The notes: generated from the letters alone by a model not told the origin. Shown: positions 53,730 through 63,448, counted from the stretch's first letter. The stretch is DNA of 64,000 nt from CAWBRT01 sp963791145 (GCA_963791145.1 CAWBRT010000011.1:124001-188000), one strand, 5' to 3'. Made by a program: numbers and translations.

Positions 53730-55511
53730 TTGTATTGGCCAGGATTTTATCGATATCTGACCAGACTGAGTACGCCTCTCTCAGACCTGGAAAGGCTGAG
53801 AATTGAGCGCTTACTCGGTCTCGCGCGCGCCATGCTGGCCCTGCTGGTGCTGGTGGGGATCTATGTCGACACGCCGCACTTGGGAGCTGCCCCGCATGCG
53901 CCCAACCTGGTTTACCTGATTCTTGCACCATGGCTGTTGTATAGCTGTTGCCTGCTGGTGTGGCTGTATACCCAGGGAAGCGCGCCGCCGGCCTGGGTGC
54001 TGCATGCCGTAGATCTCTTCTGGATCAGCTCCATCACGCTATTGATTCAGGCCGGCCCACTGGTGGCCATGGCTACCTTCAGCCTGGTCGCCGCCGGTTT
54101 TCGCTGGGGCCTTCCCGAGACAGTGGCGACGGCGCTCTTCAACTCGGTGGTCTTCGTGCTGGAATCCATGCTGGTGGGCACGACGGCTTCGTTCCACGAC
54201 GTGCTGCAAGGCTCGTTCGAGGTCAATCACCTGATCGTGCGTTGCGCCTTCGCCGTGGTGCTGGGCTTGCTGATCGGCATGGGCGCGGAGAACACCAAGG
54301 AGAACCGTGCCGAGGCGGCCATGCTGAATCGCCTGCTGCATGCGGTCCGTCCCGAAGCCGGACTGGCGAGCAGCCTGCAGATCGTCTTGTCGGAATTTAT
54401 GCGCCTGTTCTCCGCCAAGCGCGCCTACGTGATCGTCAAGGAAGTGCTGACGGACAGAATCCTGGTCTGGCAGCTTGATGCCGGCTCCTCACCCGAAACG
54501 AGGCCGCGCCTGCGGGAGATCGCCGCCGAGAATGCCGGCCGTTACCTGCTGCCGGAGCTTCCAGGCACGGTTTACTGCCACAGCAACAAGGACGGAGTCC
54601 GCATGCTTTCGTTGCAGGCAGGCACCCTGAGCGCGGGACATCTGGACTCCATGCCCAAGCTGGATCTGATTCCACGGATGCCGGAATCGGTGCTTTGCGT
54701 GGGCAGCGAAATGGGCGACGGATGGAGAGCGCGGCTGGTGCTGCTGGATGCGCGGCTGGGATGGCGGCGCGAGCGCGAGCTCAGATTTGCCGAGACCCTT
54801 GCCCGGCAGGCAACCTCGGCCCTGTACAGCGTATTCCTGATTCGCCGCTTGCGTTCGCGGGCGGGGGCCATGGAGCGGGCGCGGGTGGCGCGCGAGCTGC
54901 ATGACGGCGCCATCCAGAGCCTCATCTCCGCCGAGATGCGGGTCGATGTGCTGCGCCGCCGGGCCGAGCGGGCAGCGAGCGAAACAACAGCGGCCGAATT
55001 GACCGAACTGCAGCATCTGCTGCGCAACGAAGTGCTGAACCTGCGCGAACTGATGCAGCAGATGCGGCCCGTGGATTTGACTCCCGAGCAACTGCTCGAC
55101 TACGTTGCCGACACGGTCGAGCGTTTCCGGCGCGATACCGGTATCGAGGCCAGCTTCGTCTCCGATCTGCAGGAGGTGAACCTGAGCCCGCACACCTGCC
55201 GTGAACTGGTGCGCATCGTGCAGGAGGGCCTGGTCAACATCCGTAAGCACGCCCGGGCGACGCACGCGGTCGTCAAGATCACGCTTTCGGAGTCGGGCGC
55301 GCTGCTGCTGGCCATCTCCGATAACGGCCGCGGCTTCGATTTCGAGGGGCAACTGGTGTCGGACGAGCTTACCTCAACCAGCAAGGGCCCCACTATCATC
55401 AAGGAGCGCGTTCGCAGCATCGGCGGGCAACTGAGCATCGAGTCGATGCCCGGGCGCGGCTCACGCCTGGAAATCACCCTACCACCGAAAGGAAAGTCCG
55501 CTCATGGATAG
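53730..55511 (+). CDS. NarX/DegS-type membrane sensor histidine kinase
   Basis: 593 residues from a TTG at 53730; later in-frame starts would cut the first helix. Five to six membrane helices in residues 30-190 (MLALLVLVGIYV, LVYLILAPWLLYSCCLLVWL, LFWISSITLLIQAGPLVAMA, HLIVRCAFAVVLGLLIGMGA). A GAF-like domain (LQIVLSEFMRLFSAKRAYVI) precedes HisKA_3, with the phosphorylated histidine in RVARELHDGAIQSLISAEMR, then HATPase (VRIVQEGLVNIRKHA, ISDNGRGFDF). It overlaps the regulator gene by 8 nt. The signal is unknown. Confidence 0.92.
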   Translation: MYWPGFYRYLTRLSTPLSDLERLRIERLLGLARAMLALLVLVGIYVDTPHLGAAPHAPNLVYLILAPWLLYSCCLLVWLYTQGSAPPAWVLHAVDLFWISSITLLIQAGPLVAMATFSLVAAGFRWGLPETVATALFNSVVFVLESMLVGTTASFHDVLQGSFEVNHLIVRCAFAVVLGLLIGMGAENTKENRAEAAMLNRLLHAVRPEAGLASSLQIVLSEFMRLFSAKRAYVIVKEVLTDRILVWQLDAGSSPETRPRLREIAAENAGRYLLPELPGTVYCHSNKDGVRMLSLQAGTLSAGHLDSMPKLDLIPRMPESVLCVGSEMGDGWRARLVLLDARLGWRRERELRFAETLARQATSALYSVFLIRRLRSRAGAMERARVARELHDGAIQSLISAEMRVDVLRRRAERAASETTAAELTELQHLLRNEVLNLRELMQQMRPVDLTPEQLLDYVADTVERFRRDTGIEASFVSDLQEVNLSPHTCRELVRIVQEGLVNIRKHARATHAVVKITLSESGALLLAISDNGRGFDFEGQLVSDELTSTSKGPTIIKERVRSIGGQLSIESMPGRGSRLEITLPPKGKSAHG

Positions 55512-56175
55512 CAACAATTCCAAGATTCGAATCGTCATCGCCGATGATCATGCGATTTTCCGCGATGGCCTGCGCCGTCTGCTGGAGTCGGAACCCGAGT
55601 TCGAGGTGGCGGGCGAAGCCGCGGACGGAGCCGAAGCCCTGGCGCTGGTGCCGCAGGTCCGCCCGGACATCCTGCTGCTCGATCTGGCTATGCCGCGCAT
55701 GCCCGGCCTGGAGACCTTGCGCGAGATGGCGGCGCAGCAGAGCGGAGTGCGGGTCATACTGCTGACCGCCGCCGTGGAAAACCGGCAGATGATCGAGGCC
55801 CTGCAGATCGGCGCCAAAGGGGTTGTGATGAAGGAGGCGGCCACGCAGATCCTGCTCAAAGCCATCCGCACCGTGATGGCGGGCCAGTACTGGGTGGGAC
55901 GCGAGCCGGTCACCGATATGGCGCAGTTCCTGCGGGCGCACGCCGCCGGCCAGCAGCATTCCAAAGCCAAGAGCTATGGCCTGACACGGCGCGAAATCGA
56001 GATTCTCTCGACCATCATCTCCGGCCTCAGCAATAAGGAGATCGCGCAGAAATTCTCGCTCAGCGAGGATACGGTCAAGCACCACCTGACCAACATCTTC
56101 GACAAGCTGGGGGTTTCCAGCCGCTTGGAGTTGGCGCTGTTTGCCATCAACAACCGGCTGATCGAGTCGGCCTGA
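55504..56175 (+). CDS. NarL/FixJ-family response regulator
   Basis: 223 residues, partner of the kinase at 53730. Receiver: VIADDHAIFRDGL acidic pair, phospho-acceptor aspartate in DILLLDLAMPRMPG, and lysine in GVVMKEAA. The LuxR-type HTH is at residues 155-215 (GLTRREIEILSTIISGLSNK, EDTVKHHLTNIFDKLGVSSR). The ATG lies within the end of the kinase gene, so both are made together. Targets unknown. Confidence 0.95.
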   Translation: MDSNNSKIRIVIADDHAIFRDGLRRLLESEPEFEVAGEAADGAEALALVPQVRPDILLLDLAMPRMPGLETLREMAAQQSGVRVILLTAAVENRQMIEALQIGAKGVVMKEAATQILLKAIRTVMAGQYWVGREPVTDMAQFLRAHAAGQQHSKAKSYGLTRREIEILSTIISGLSNKEIAQKFSLSEDTVKHHLTNIFDKLGVSSRLELALFAINNRLIESA

Positions 56176-56182
56176 TCTTACA

Positions 56183-56213
56183 CCCCAGCGCACCAAAACC
56201 GGGTACGCTGGGG
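56183..56213. repeat. REP-like hairpin, copy 4, after the regulator gene
   Basis: CCCCAGCG ... CGCTGGGG with a 15-nt loop, then ACCCCG. It could also end transcription of the kinase-regulator operon. Confidence 0.55.
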
Positions 56214-56516
56214 ACCCCGCGGCGCCCGGTCAGAGCGCAGCCTTCGCTATCGCCCTCGCGCCGCACATGGCGACGCGAGGGTGGAGCACCCGCTCATTCC
56301 GCTCGATCTGCGGCCATTGCCCCACATTTGCCAAAGGCAAACATGGGCCGCCAGAGCTGGGGGAAGAGCGGAGAACAGCCAGCCGCTCCGGGCACGGGTT
56401 TTTCCCAATCTGGCACGGTCTTCCCGGTCGAGTTTTTCCGGCTCATACTTCTTTTGCGGCCCAGTAACCGTCTAAGCAAGCCGTGGGTCTGCTCTGCCGA
56501 TGCCCACGCCAAGGTC
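56214..56516. other. Intergenic region without recognised gene
   Basis: About 300 bp between the regulator and the rubrerythrin-like gene. No gene supported. Frames in this stretch look like chance frames. Confidence 0.4.
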
Positions 56517-57038
56517 ATGAAAAGGTCATTCACCAGCCTCACCCCGCCGGAGGCGCTGCACGTCGCCATCTTCATCGAGGAGCGCAACGCGGAGCTGTAT
56601 CACCGCTTTGCCGAGATGTTCCGGGAGTTCGGCGACAGCCAGTCGCTGGAAGTCGCCGGCGTGTTCTGGGAGATGGCGGCCGAAGAGCGCCGGCACAGCA
56701 CCGAGCTGCAGCAGCGATACATGGAGCGCCACGGTAACGCCAGTTGCGCGCTGACCGAGGAAGATCTTCAGGAAATCGTCGAGGTTCCGCGCCTGGAGAC
56801 CAGCGAACTGTTCGACGACCCTGACGACACCGCCAAGCCAGCCATGCGCGAGAGAGCCTTGCGCGTGGCGCTGGCCGCCGAGATCGGCGCCCGCAAGTTC
56901 TACGCCGGGCTGGCCGACGTGACCTCCGACCTGGCCTTGCACAAGCTCTACCGGGAACTGGCGGAGTTCGAGGACGAACATGTCGATTACCTGGAAAAGA
57001 AGATCGCCCGGGGCTCGACGAAGCAGAACGAACGCTGA
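56517..57038 (+). CDS. Ferritin-like (rubrerythrin-type) diiron protein
   Basis: 173 residues from the ATG at 56517 (AAGG upstream); the frame is open further upstream without similarity. A four-helix bundle with two Glu...ExxH pairs: VAIFIEERNAELYHRFAEMF, EMAAEERRHSTELQQRYMER, then ALAAEIGARKFYAGLADVTS and LAEFEDEHVDYLEKKIARGS. These supply a diiron site. No rubredoxin domain. The protein resembles the N-terminal domain of mbfA (13359). Likely role is iron handling or peroxide reduction. Confidence 0.85.
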   Translation: MKRSFTSLTPPEALHVAIFIEERNAELYHRFAEMFREFGDSQSLEVAGVFWEMAAEERRHSTELQQRYMERHGNASCALTEEDLQEIVEVPRLETSELFDDPDDTAKPAMRERALRVALAAEIGARKFYAGLADVTSDLALHKLYRELAEFEDEHVDYLEKKIARGSTKQNER

Positions 57039-57201
57039 ATTCTTTTCCCGATCATCGTTAGAGCAGTCGTGCGCGAGACGAAGTCTCGCTGGCTGCAGGT
57101 GGCCGTAGCGCGGTGTTATACTCTCGGGTTTGCCAAGGAACCCGCGGTTTCAATCGTCACAAGCTCATCCCAATTCACTTTCACCCGGAAAGGACACTAC
57201 C

Positions 57202-58575
57202 ATGGCCGCCTCCGCCGTCAGCTTCGCCCAGCAGAACAAGAAGAGATTTCTAGAGGAGCTCAAAACCCTCATCCGCATCCCCAGCGTCAGCACCTTGCCG
57301 GAGCACAAAACGGACGTGCGGCGGGCAGCGGAGTTCATAGCGGCGGAGCTGAAGCGCATCGGCTTTGAGCACGTGCAGGTGATCGAGACGGCGGGGCACC
57401 CGCTGGTCTCGGCCGACTGGTTGCATGCCGCCGGAAAGCCCACCGTGCTGGCCTACGCCCACTACGACGTGCAGCCGCCCGATCCGCTCGACGAATGGCT
57501 CTCCCCGCCGTTTGAGCCGACGGAGCGCGACGGAAACCTTTACGCTCGCGGAGCGGCCGACGACAAGGGCCAGCTCTGGCTGCAGGTCAAAGCCTTCGAA
57601 TCGCTCTTCCAAAGCGGCAACGGCAAGCTGCCCGTCAACGTGCGCGTGCTCTATGAGGGCGAAGAGGAGGTCGGAGGCGAGTCGGTGGAGAAATACGTGC
57701 GCGCCAACCCCAAGGCTCTCGGGGCCGACTTCGCGCTGGTCTGCGACACGGAGATGTTCGCGGCCGGACTGCCGACCCTCTGTGTGGGATTGCGTGGGCT
57801 GGTCTACACCGAACTGGAATGCCAGGGGGCAGCCAGCGATCTGCACTCCGGGACCTACGGAGGAGCGGCGCCGAATCCACTCTTCGCGCTGAGCCAGATC
57901 ATTACCAAGCTGAAGGATGAGAACGGCAAGATCCTGATCCCCGGGTTTTATGACGCGGTGAAGGCGCCCAGCGCCGCCGAGCTGAAGGCTTGGGAGGCAC
58001 TCCCCTTCGACCAGGAGCACTATCGCAAAACGGAGATCGGCTCGACGGCACTGACCGGCGAGCCCGAGTATCCCGTGCTCTACCGCACCTGGGCCCGCCC
58101 GACCCTGGAGGTGCACGGCATGCCGGGAGGTTTTACCGGCAGCGGCGCCAAGACTGTGATCCCGGCGCGCGCCTCGGCCAAAATTTCCATGCGGCTGGTT
58201 CCCGAGCAGGATGCGGACGACATCCTGGCCAAATACACGAAATATGTGAATGCGATCACACCCAAGGGCATTCAGCTCAAGGTCAAGGTGCACAGCAAAG
58301 GTCCGGCGTCGGTGGTCAGCACGGATAACGACTTTGTGCGCGCCGCCACGGCGGCACTGCGCGAGGTCTTCCATCAGGAAACGGTGTTTATCCGCGCCGG
58401 CGGCTCGATTCCGATTGTGGCGCAGTTCCAGAACTACCTGAAGATGCCGAGCGTGATGATGGGCTTTGCCCTGCCGAATGACAACAATCACGCTCCCAAC
58501 GAGAAGTTTCACATTGAGAATTTTTATAGCGGAATCGAGTCGCTGATCCGCTTCTTCGCTGTCCTGGGCAGATGA
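57202..58575 (+). CDS. M20-family metallodipeptidase
   Basis: 457 residues. AAAGGA precedes the ATG at 57202. Hydrolyses dipeptides or N-acyl amino acids with two zinc ions. Motifs: VLAYAHYDVQPPDP (His and Asp ligand), RGAADDKGQLWLQ (bridging Asp), YEGEEEVGGESVEKY (catalytic Glu-Glu), VCDTEMFAAG, DLHSGTYGGAAPNPL and the C-terminal NNHAPNEKFHI (His). A dimerisation lid lies between about residues 200 and 330. Similar to carnosinase-type peptidases. It stands alone. Confidence 0.94.
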   Translation: MAASAVSFAQQNKKRFLEELKTLIRIPSVSTLPEHKTDVRRAAEFIAAELKRIGFEHVQVIETAGHPLVSADWLHAAGKPTVLAYAHYDVQPPDPLDEWLSPPFEPTERDGNLYARGAADDKGQLWLQVKAFESLFQSGNGKLPVNVRVLYEGEEEVGGESVEKYVRANPKALGADFALVCDTEMFAAGLPTLCVGLRGLVYTELECQGAASDLHSGTYGGAAPNPLFALSQIITKLKDENGKILIPGFYDAVKAPSAAELKAWEALPFDQEHYRKTEIGSTALTGEPEYPVLYRTWARPTLEVHGMPGGFTGSGAKTVIPARASAKISMRLVPEQDADDILAKYTKYVNAITPKGIQLKVKVHSKGPASVVSTDNDFVRAATAALREVFHQETVFIRAGGSIPIVAQFQNYLKMPSVMMGFALPNDNNHAPNEKFHIENFYSGIESLIRFFAVLGR

Positions 58576-58929
58576 TAAGTGCCAGACGCGGGATCTCCGG
58601 CAGGCGCCGCGGTTACTTCTGCTGAAGATAGACTCTACGGCAGTGTTCCACTATTGTTCCACGCGATCTGATTGCGGCCAGGTCCGAAAGTTGCAACTGC
58701 TGCGGGTCCGTTCTGGTACTCAATTTTTTTTCGAGATGCAGTTGTCTCTTGCCATACGGCCCGAGTTGTGATCGAAAAAAATTCCCTGGGGAGCGGCGGC
58801 CGGAATCGCGAGTCTCGGCAGGCGGGACGGGGAAAGCAAGCCGGAAGTGCATTTACAGCGCTTTCCGTGAAACCGGTCGCAGGCAGGACGGACAGATTGC
58901 TGGCCGCGTTTTTCTCTTAAGAAGATTGG
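58576..58929. other. Intergenic region without recognised gene
   Basis: About 350 bp, with A/T-rich tracts (CAATTTTTTTTCG near 58723) before the purC promoter. No gene supported. Confidence 0.45.
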
Positions 58930-58950
58930 TTGACAAATCGAAACGTCTTT

Positions 58951-58979
58951 TTGACAATTCTCCACGAAATTTATTTCAT
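58951..58979 (+). promoter_or_regulatory. purC promoter
   Basis: TTGACA at 58951-58956, 17-bp spacer, TTTCAT at 58974-58979, only 4 nt before the GTG at 58984, so the transcript would be nearly leaderless. A second TTGACA lies 21 bp upstream at 58930-58935. Confidence 0.65.
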
Positions 58980-58983
58980 TCCT

Positions 58984-59898
58984 GTGAGCACGCATACGCC
59001 AGAAGAAATCCTCCTGCGAACTGACTTCCCGGACCTGGAGCTCCATGCCAGCGGAAAGGTCCGCGACGTGTACCGGGTCGACGACCGTCACCTGTTATTC
59101 GTGGCCAGCGACCGCATATCGGCCTTCGACTACGTGTTAGCCACCGGCATCCCCCTGAAAGGCCGGGTATTGACCCAGCTTTCGCTGTTCTGGTTCGAGT
59201 TTCTCAAGGATTTGGTAGCGACTCACCTGGTCACGGCAGATGTGAAGCAGTACCCGGAGCAGGTGCGCAAGTATTCCGCCCAGCTTCGCGGACGCTCGAT
59301 GCTGGTGAGCAAGGCGGAAATGTTCCAGGTGGAATGCGTGGCGCGCGGGTATCTGTCCGGGTCGGGCTGGAAGGAGTACCAGACGACCGGGGCTGTCTCC
59401 GGGATCAAGCTGCCGGCGGGACTGAAGGAGAGCTCCAAGCTGCCGCAACCGATCTTTACCCCGGCGACCAAGGCGGTCAGCGGTCATGACGAGAACATCT
59501 CGTTCGATCATATGGTCAAGCTGGTGGGCGCCGCGGAGAGCGAGAAGCTGCGCTCGTTGACCCTGGCGATCTACCAGAAGGCCGCCGATTACGCCGCGCA
59601 GCGCGGGATCATTATTGCCGATACGAAATTCGAGTTTGGCCGCACGTCCAAGGGGCTGGTCCTGGCGGACGAGGTGTTAACTCCCGATTCCTCGCGCTTC
59701 TGGCCGGCCGATCAGTATGCGCCGGGCCGGGCGCAGCAATCCTACGACAAGCAGTACGTGCGCGATTATCTGGAGTCGATCCGCTGGAACAAGTTGCCGC
59801 CGGCGCCGGCGTTGCCGGCAGAAGTGGCCGCCAATACCAGCGCCAAATACGTTCAAGCATACCGGCTGCTGACGGGGCGTGATCTGCCGCTGGACTAG
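58984..59898 (+). CDS. purC: SAICAR synthase
   Basis: Joins aspartate to CAIR in purine biosynthesis, using ATP. 304 residues from the GTG at 58984, which fits the promoter; a TTG at 58930 lies inside the promoter region and is rejected. Family marks: GKVRDVYRVDDRHLLFVASD, RISAFDYVLATGIPLKG, ECVARGYLSGSGWKEYQTTG, ATKAVSGHDENISF, IIIADTKFEFG and LADEVLTPDSSRFW. Length is that of the longer, eukaryote-like type. cvpA follows 12 nt downstream, a linkage known for purine genes in other bacteria. Confidence 0.96.
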   Translation: MSTHTPEEILLRTDFPDLELHASGKVRDVYRVDDRHLLFVASDRISAFDYVLATGIPLKGRVLTQLSLFWFEFLKDLVATHLVTADVKQYPEQVRKYSAQLRGRSMLVSKAEMFQVECVARGYLSGSGWKEYQTTGAVSGIKLPAGLKESSKLPQPIFTPATKAVSGHDENISFDHMVKLVGAAESEKLRSLTLAIYQKAADYAAQRGIIIADTKFEFGRTSKGLVLADEVLTPDSSRFWPADQYAPGRAQQSYDKQYVRDYLESIRWNKLPPAPALPAEVAANTSAKYVQAYRLLTGRDLPLD

Positions 59899-59910
59899 GA
59901 GTCCTGCAAC

Positions 59911-60468
59911 GTGACCGGGCTGGACTGGCTGATCGTGGCTATCTTGGCGTTTTCCGTACTGTTGGCCACGACCCACGGTTTCTTTTACGAGTTGTTTGTG
60001 CTGGCCGGCAGCGTGTTGGGCTATCTGCTGGCCGCCTGGAATTACAAGCGCCTCGGCGTCTGGCTCTTGTCCTATGCCAAGAACCAGTGGATCGCCGAGG
60101 GGGTCGCCTTTCTGGCGATCTTCGTCTGCGTGGTGTTCCTGGCCGGGGCCGCGGGCAGGATCGCCAGGTGGGCGGCGCAGGGGATCGGACTACGCTGGTT
60201 CGACCGGCTGCTGGGCGCGGCTTTCGGAGCTGTCCGCGGGTGCCTGATCGTCATGGTTCTGGTGATGACGATGGCTGTCTTCGGTAACGGCTCGCGCCTG
60301 CTGGCCGAATCCAGCCTGGGGTCTTACTTCTTGGTCATGGGCCGGGGGGCCTCCTGGGCAGCTCCCTCGGAACTACGGGCCAGGTTCAGGGATGGCCTTC
60401 GTCAGTTGAGCGAGATGCAGCACGACGAGGGACGAAAAGCCGCCGATAAGAGCGGTTCTCATAAGTAG
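59911..60468 (+). CDS. cvpA: CvpA-family membrane protein
   Basis: 185 residues, GTG start 12 nt after purC. Four membrane helices (LDWLIVAILAFSVLLATTHG, ELFVLAGSVLGYLLAAWNY, GVAFLAIFVCVVFLAGAAG, GCLIVMVLVMTMAVFGNGS) in the usual CvpA pattern, then a cytoplasmic tail. In E. coli CvpA is needed for colicin V production and affects bile tolerance; its basic function is unknown. Co-transcription with purC is probable. Confidence 0.9.
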   Translation: MTGLDWLIVAILAFSVLLATTHGFFYELFVLAGSVLGYLLAAWNYKRLGVWLLSYAKNQWIAEGVAFLAIFVCVVFLAGAAGRIARWAAQGIGLRWFDRLLGAAFGAVRGCLIVMVLVMTMAVFGNGSRLLAESSLGSYFLVMGRGASWAAPSELRARFRDGLRQLSEMQHDEGRKAADKSGSHK

Positions 60469-60551
60469 CCATGGCGTCGGCGAATGAGGCGCAGTTACCG
60501 GGGATGCCGCCGCCGGATGATTGATTGTTTTTCGGGAAAGGAAGGCGAACC

Positions 60552-60830
60552 GTGAAGGACCAGCTGGAAGCACTCGTGATGCAGATGTACAAAAGCGGAA
60601 TCTTTTATAGCGAGGCTGTACGCGAGTTCAAGAAGCTCTTCATTATTACCGTGCTGGAGGAAAACAACGGTAACCAGTGCAAGGCCGCACGCCAGCTTGG
60701 GATGCATCGCAACACTCTGAGTCGCACGATCGCCGAACTGAAGGTCGATGTCCGCGCCCTGCGTGGCGGCGTCCGCCGGCCCCCGCGCGCCGAGCGCGCC
60801 ACCACCCTGGAAAAGAAAATCGCCCGCTAA
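60552..60830 (+). CDS. Small Fis-type HTH protein
   Basis: 92 residues from the GTG at 60552, with AAGGAAGG upstream. The centre is a Fis-like HTH (LFIITVLEENNGNQCKAARQ, LGMHRNTLSRTIAELKVDV) as found at the C-terminus of NtrC-type activators, but here it is free-standing. The tail is basic (GGVRRPPRAERATTLEKKIAR). It could act as a nucleoid-type or local regulator. It lies 83 nt after cvpA and may share its transcript. Confidence 0.85.
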   Translation: MKDQLEALVMQMYKSGIFYSEAVREFKKLFIITVLEENNGNQCKAARQLGMHRNTLSRTIAELKVDVRALRGGVRRPPRAERATTLEKKIAR

Positions 60831-60920
60831 CCGCGAGCGCCCCAGCACGCTAAAATGACGCTTTGCCGGGCCGCCGCGGCAGTTGTCGGAGTTCGTGCCA
60901 GCCGTCCCGGGCAGCAGTGT

Positions 60921-60958
60921 CTCTACATCCGTATCTACATCCGTATCCCTACATCCGT
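60921..60958. repeat. Tandem 12-bp repeat
   Basis: TCTACATCCGTA occurs twice in tandem and a third diverged time (CCTACATCCGTC) in the gap after the Fis-like gene. Confidence 0.6.
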
Positions 60959-61019
60959 CTTCCATCACATCATTGCCGGTTGAAGTTACGCGCCTGCTCG
61001 GAATCTGGCATGAAATCGT

Positions 61020-62348
61020 CTAAGGCCGTGAACGCCGGGGTTCAGCCGGCGCTTCGGCCCGCGAAATAAGCTGGCCGTCGCTCATGCGGACCAGGAACGG
61101 GTTCGAGGTGTAACTGCTGGGAACTCCCTGAATCGTAATCTGCGCGCCTGGCCGTGGCGCCCGTCCCGGCGCGGGCGCAGCCGCGACCGTCAGTTCAACG
61201 TCCGGCTTGTTCTGCGCGATGTCGTCGGCGCTGGCCGCCAGTTGCAGGGTGTTGCCGGAAACCGAGATAACCTGGGCTACCATCCTGATGGGCTTGCCCT
61301 TGATGGCATTCCAGACCTGATCAGCCGCCTGCTGGTTGCCGGAGGTAAGGATGAACTGCCACTCGGCGAACTCCATCTGTTCGGGCGTGTTCTTCTGCAG
61401 CATCAGGCTGGCCTGCTCGGATGGGGACGGCGCTGGTTTAACGGAGAAATTGGCCGGCGGGGCGGAGTCGGTCTTGGCCATGGCCAGCAGTTGTTGCCAG
61501 CCCTCGTCGGAGCCGTGGAAGCGCGCGTACTTGCTCTGGCCATATTTCTCAATGGTTTCCCTTTGCGTCGGCGTCATCTGCGGTGGCGCCAGGGCGACGG
61601 CGCGGGCAATCCAGAACAAACCTTGCGTATCCGGCGGCAGCGGTTCGAGATAGGCAAGAGCCAGCAGGTAGACGTTGGTAAAGTTGTTGGGATCAGACGC
61701 CACCACTTCCTTCAGGCTCTGCTGCGCCGTGGGGTAGTCCCTGGCCTGCAAAGCCGCGTGGCCCACCGAGCCGAGGAAGATGATCCGGAAATCCTGTTTC
61801 AACTTGGTCCACTGCTCGTCGGTGTAGCCATCCGGTTTGCTTTGCGTCCCCAGCTGCTTCAATCCGCGCTCGCCGAATTCCCTGGCCTGCTGGAGCAACT
61901 GGTCGGCCTTGGGGCCACCCTGCTGGGCGAGCACGCGATCGTAATAACTGAGCACAACCAGGCCGCTGATGTTGTTGGGGTTGACCTGCAGGAGCCGCTG
62001 GGCGGTGTCCATAGCCTTCTGCGTGTACTGTTGCGGATCAGCCACGATCAACTGCTGGTAGGTGCGCAGCAGGGTTTCGATGACCTGCTCCTTCACCGCC
62101 GTGTTGGGATAGGTTTGCAGGAAGGCTTCCAGGGCAGCGGCCCGCTGCGCCGGGTCCGGCGTGTTCACGGCCGCCAGGTAGGCGTTGTACTCGTTGGCAT
62201 CGGTGATCTTCGGCCCTGTCGTGGCCGGCGGCGTGGCCCCGGCGGCAGGCTGTGAGGTTCCGGCTCCGGCCTGCGCGGGCGGCGCCGGTTGCTGGGCAAG
62301 CGCAACGGCCGCTACCAGAAGCAACAACAAGACGAGCGACTTCTTCAT
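61020..62348 (-). CDS. Exported TPR-repeat protein
   Basis: 442 residues from the ATG at 62348 (AAGGAGAAAAC upstream). Signal peptide KKSLVLLLLLVAAVALAQQ, then a Pro/Ala/Thr linker and several TPR-type helical pairs (RAAALEAFLQTYPNTAVKEQ, AQRLLQVNPNNISGLVVLSY, AQQSLKEVVASDPNNFTNVY). The C-terminal 90 residues form a beta-rich domain (AQVISVSGNTLQLAASADDI) that may bind ligands. Function unknown; probably a periplasmic scaffold. Confidence 0.8.
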   Translation of the reverse strand: MKKSLVLLLLLVAAVALAQQPAPPAQAGAGTSQPAAGATPPATTGPKITDANEYNAYLAAVNTPDPAQRAAALEAFLQTYPNTAVKEQVIETLLRTYQQLIVADPQQYTQKAMDTAQRLLQVNPNNISGLVVLSYYDRVLAQQGGPKADQLLQQAREFGERGLKQLGTQSKPDGYTDEQWTKLKQDFRIIFLGSVGHAALQARDYPTAQQSLKEVVASDPNNFTNVYLLALAYLEPLPPDTQGLFWIARAVALAPPQMTPTQRETIEKYGQSKYARFHGSDEGWQQLLAMAKTDSAPPANFSVKPAPSPSEQASLMLQKNTPEQMEFAEWQFILTSGNQQAADQVWNAIKGKPIRMVAQVISVSGNTLQLAASADDIAQNKPDVELTVAAAPAPGRAPRPGAQITIQGVPSSYTSNPFLVRMSDGQLISRAEAPAEPRRSRP

Positions 62349-62657
62349 TAGGGTTTTCTCCTTCCACAGCATGGACCCAGCGTTCCGAACCCGGAGTTCA
62401 CTCATCCGCACTACTGGCCTAGCCCGGCAACTGGCGGCTCGATTTGCAGCGATTATAGGTACTTGGCCGGGAGTCGCGCAACGCGCCCGGTTGCGCACGA
62501 CGGGATCCAACCCCAGGTTGGATGCAAAACCGCGGAAGGCAGGATTTCTGCCGCGCAGCTTCCGCCCCCCGCTTTTCATACCTGCGCAACATGATAGCGC
62601 CGCGTGGGGAACCCCGGCCCGAAAGCACGTCTGAGAAAAATTCGCTATCATCTGCCT
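62349..62657. other. Divergent intergenic region
   Basis: About 310 bp between divergent genes. No gene supported. TATCAT at 62646-62651 is the -10 box of the SDR gene. Confidence 0.45.
62646..62651 (+). promoter_or_regulatory. Leaderless -10 box of the SDR gene
   Basis: TATCAT, then 6 nt (CTGCCT), then the ATG at 62658. Confidence 0.6.
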
Positions 62658-63383
62658 ATGGCTGATCAGAACGATACGCTTCAGGAACAGGTTGCGGTTG
62701 TTACTGGAGGAGGACACGGGATCGGCGCTGGCATTGCGGACAAGCTGGCGGCGCTGGGCGCTAACGTCATCATCGCCGGCCGCAACCGCCAGAAACTGGA
62801 AGAGACCGCCGCGCGAATCCGCCAAGCCGGCCACAAGTGCGAACCAGCAATCTGCGACATCACTTCGCTGGCGGACTTGGAACGGCTGGCCAAGCAGGTG
62901 GAGCAAAGCTGGCGGCACATTGACATTCTGGTTAACAATGCCGGGGTGGGCGCACTTTCCGGCCCGCTCCACCTGCTGGCCCCAGAAACATGGGAGCAGG
63001 TGATGAATACCAACTTGCGCGGCGTGTACTACGCGATCCGGGTATTCGCTCCCATGATGATCGCGGCCAAGTCAGGGCACATCATCAACATTTCTTCGCT
63101 TGCCTCGAAAGGTCCCCTGGCGAATCGGGCTGCCTACGCCAGCTCGAAGTGGGGGCTCAACGGCTTGACCTACTCGGTTGCCGAGGAACTTCGTCCCTAC
63201 CACATAAGGGTGGCGCTGGTTTGTCCCGGCTCGACCAACTCCGGCTTCAGCGGGCACGAGGGCCAAGCAGCTGCCAAAATGCTTCAGCCGGAGGATATAG
63301 CGCACGCGGTGGCCATGCTGGTAACGCAGCCTCCACGGGCCTTCGCCAGCGAGGTCCTGCTCCGGCCGACCGTCAAGCCTTAG
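62658..63383 (+). CDS. Short-chain dehydrogenase/reductase
   Basis: 241 residues. Rossmann fold with the cofactor motif VVTGGGHGIGAGIAD, NNAGVG, and the catalytic set: serine in IINISSLASKG, then Tyr and Lys of AAYASSKWGLNG. Basic residues AGRNRQK after the second strand favour NADPH. The substrate is unknown; the sequence is of the classical FabG-like type. The start at 62658 is fixed by the -10 box. No partner gene is nearby. Confidence 0.94.
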   Translation: MADQNDTLQEQVAVVTGGGHGIGAGIADKLAALGANVIIAGRNRQKLEETAARIRQAGHKCEPAICDITSLADLERLAKQVEQSWRHIDILVNNAGVGALSGPLHLLAPETWEQVMNTNLRGVYYAIRVFAPMMIAAKSGHIINISSLASKGPLANRAAYASSKWGLNGLTYSVAEELRPYHIRVALVCPGSTNSGFSGHEGQAAAKMLQPEDIAHAVAMLVTQPPRAFASEVLLRPTVKP

Positions 63384-63448
63384 CGCAGTGGCAGCACCGA
63401 CGCCGCGGGCGCGGATGCGATATGCTACGGGAGTGTGCCCCGGATGCT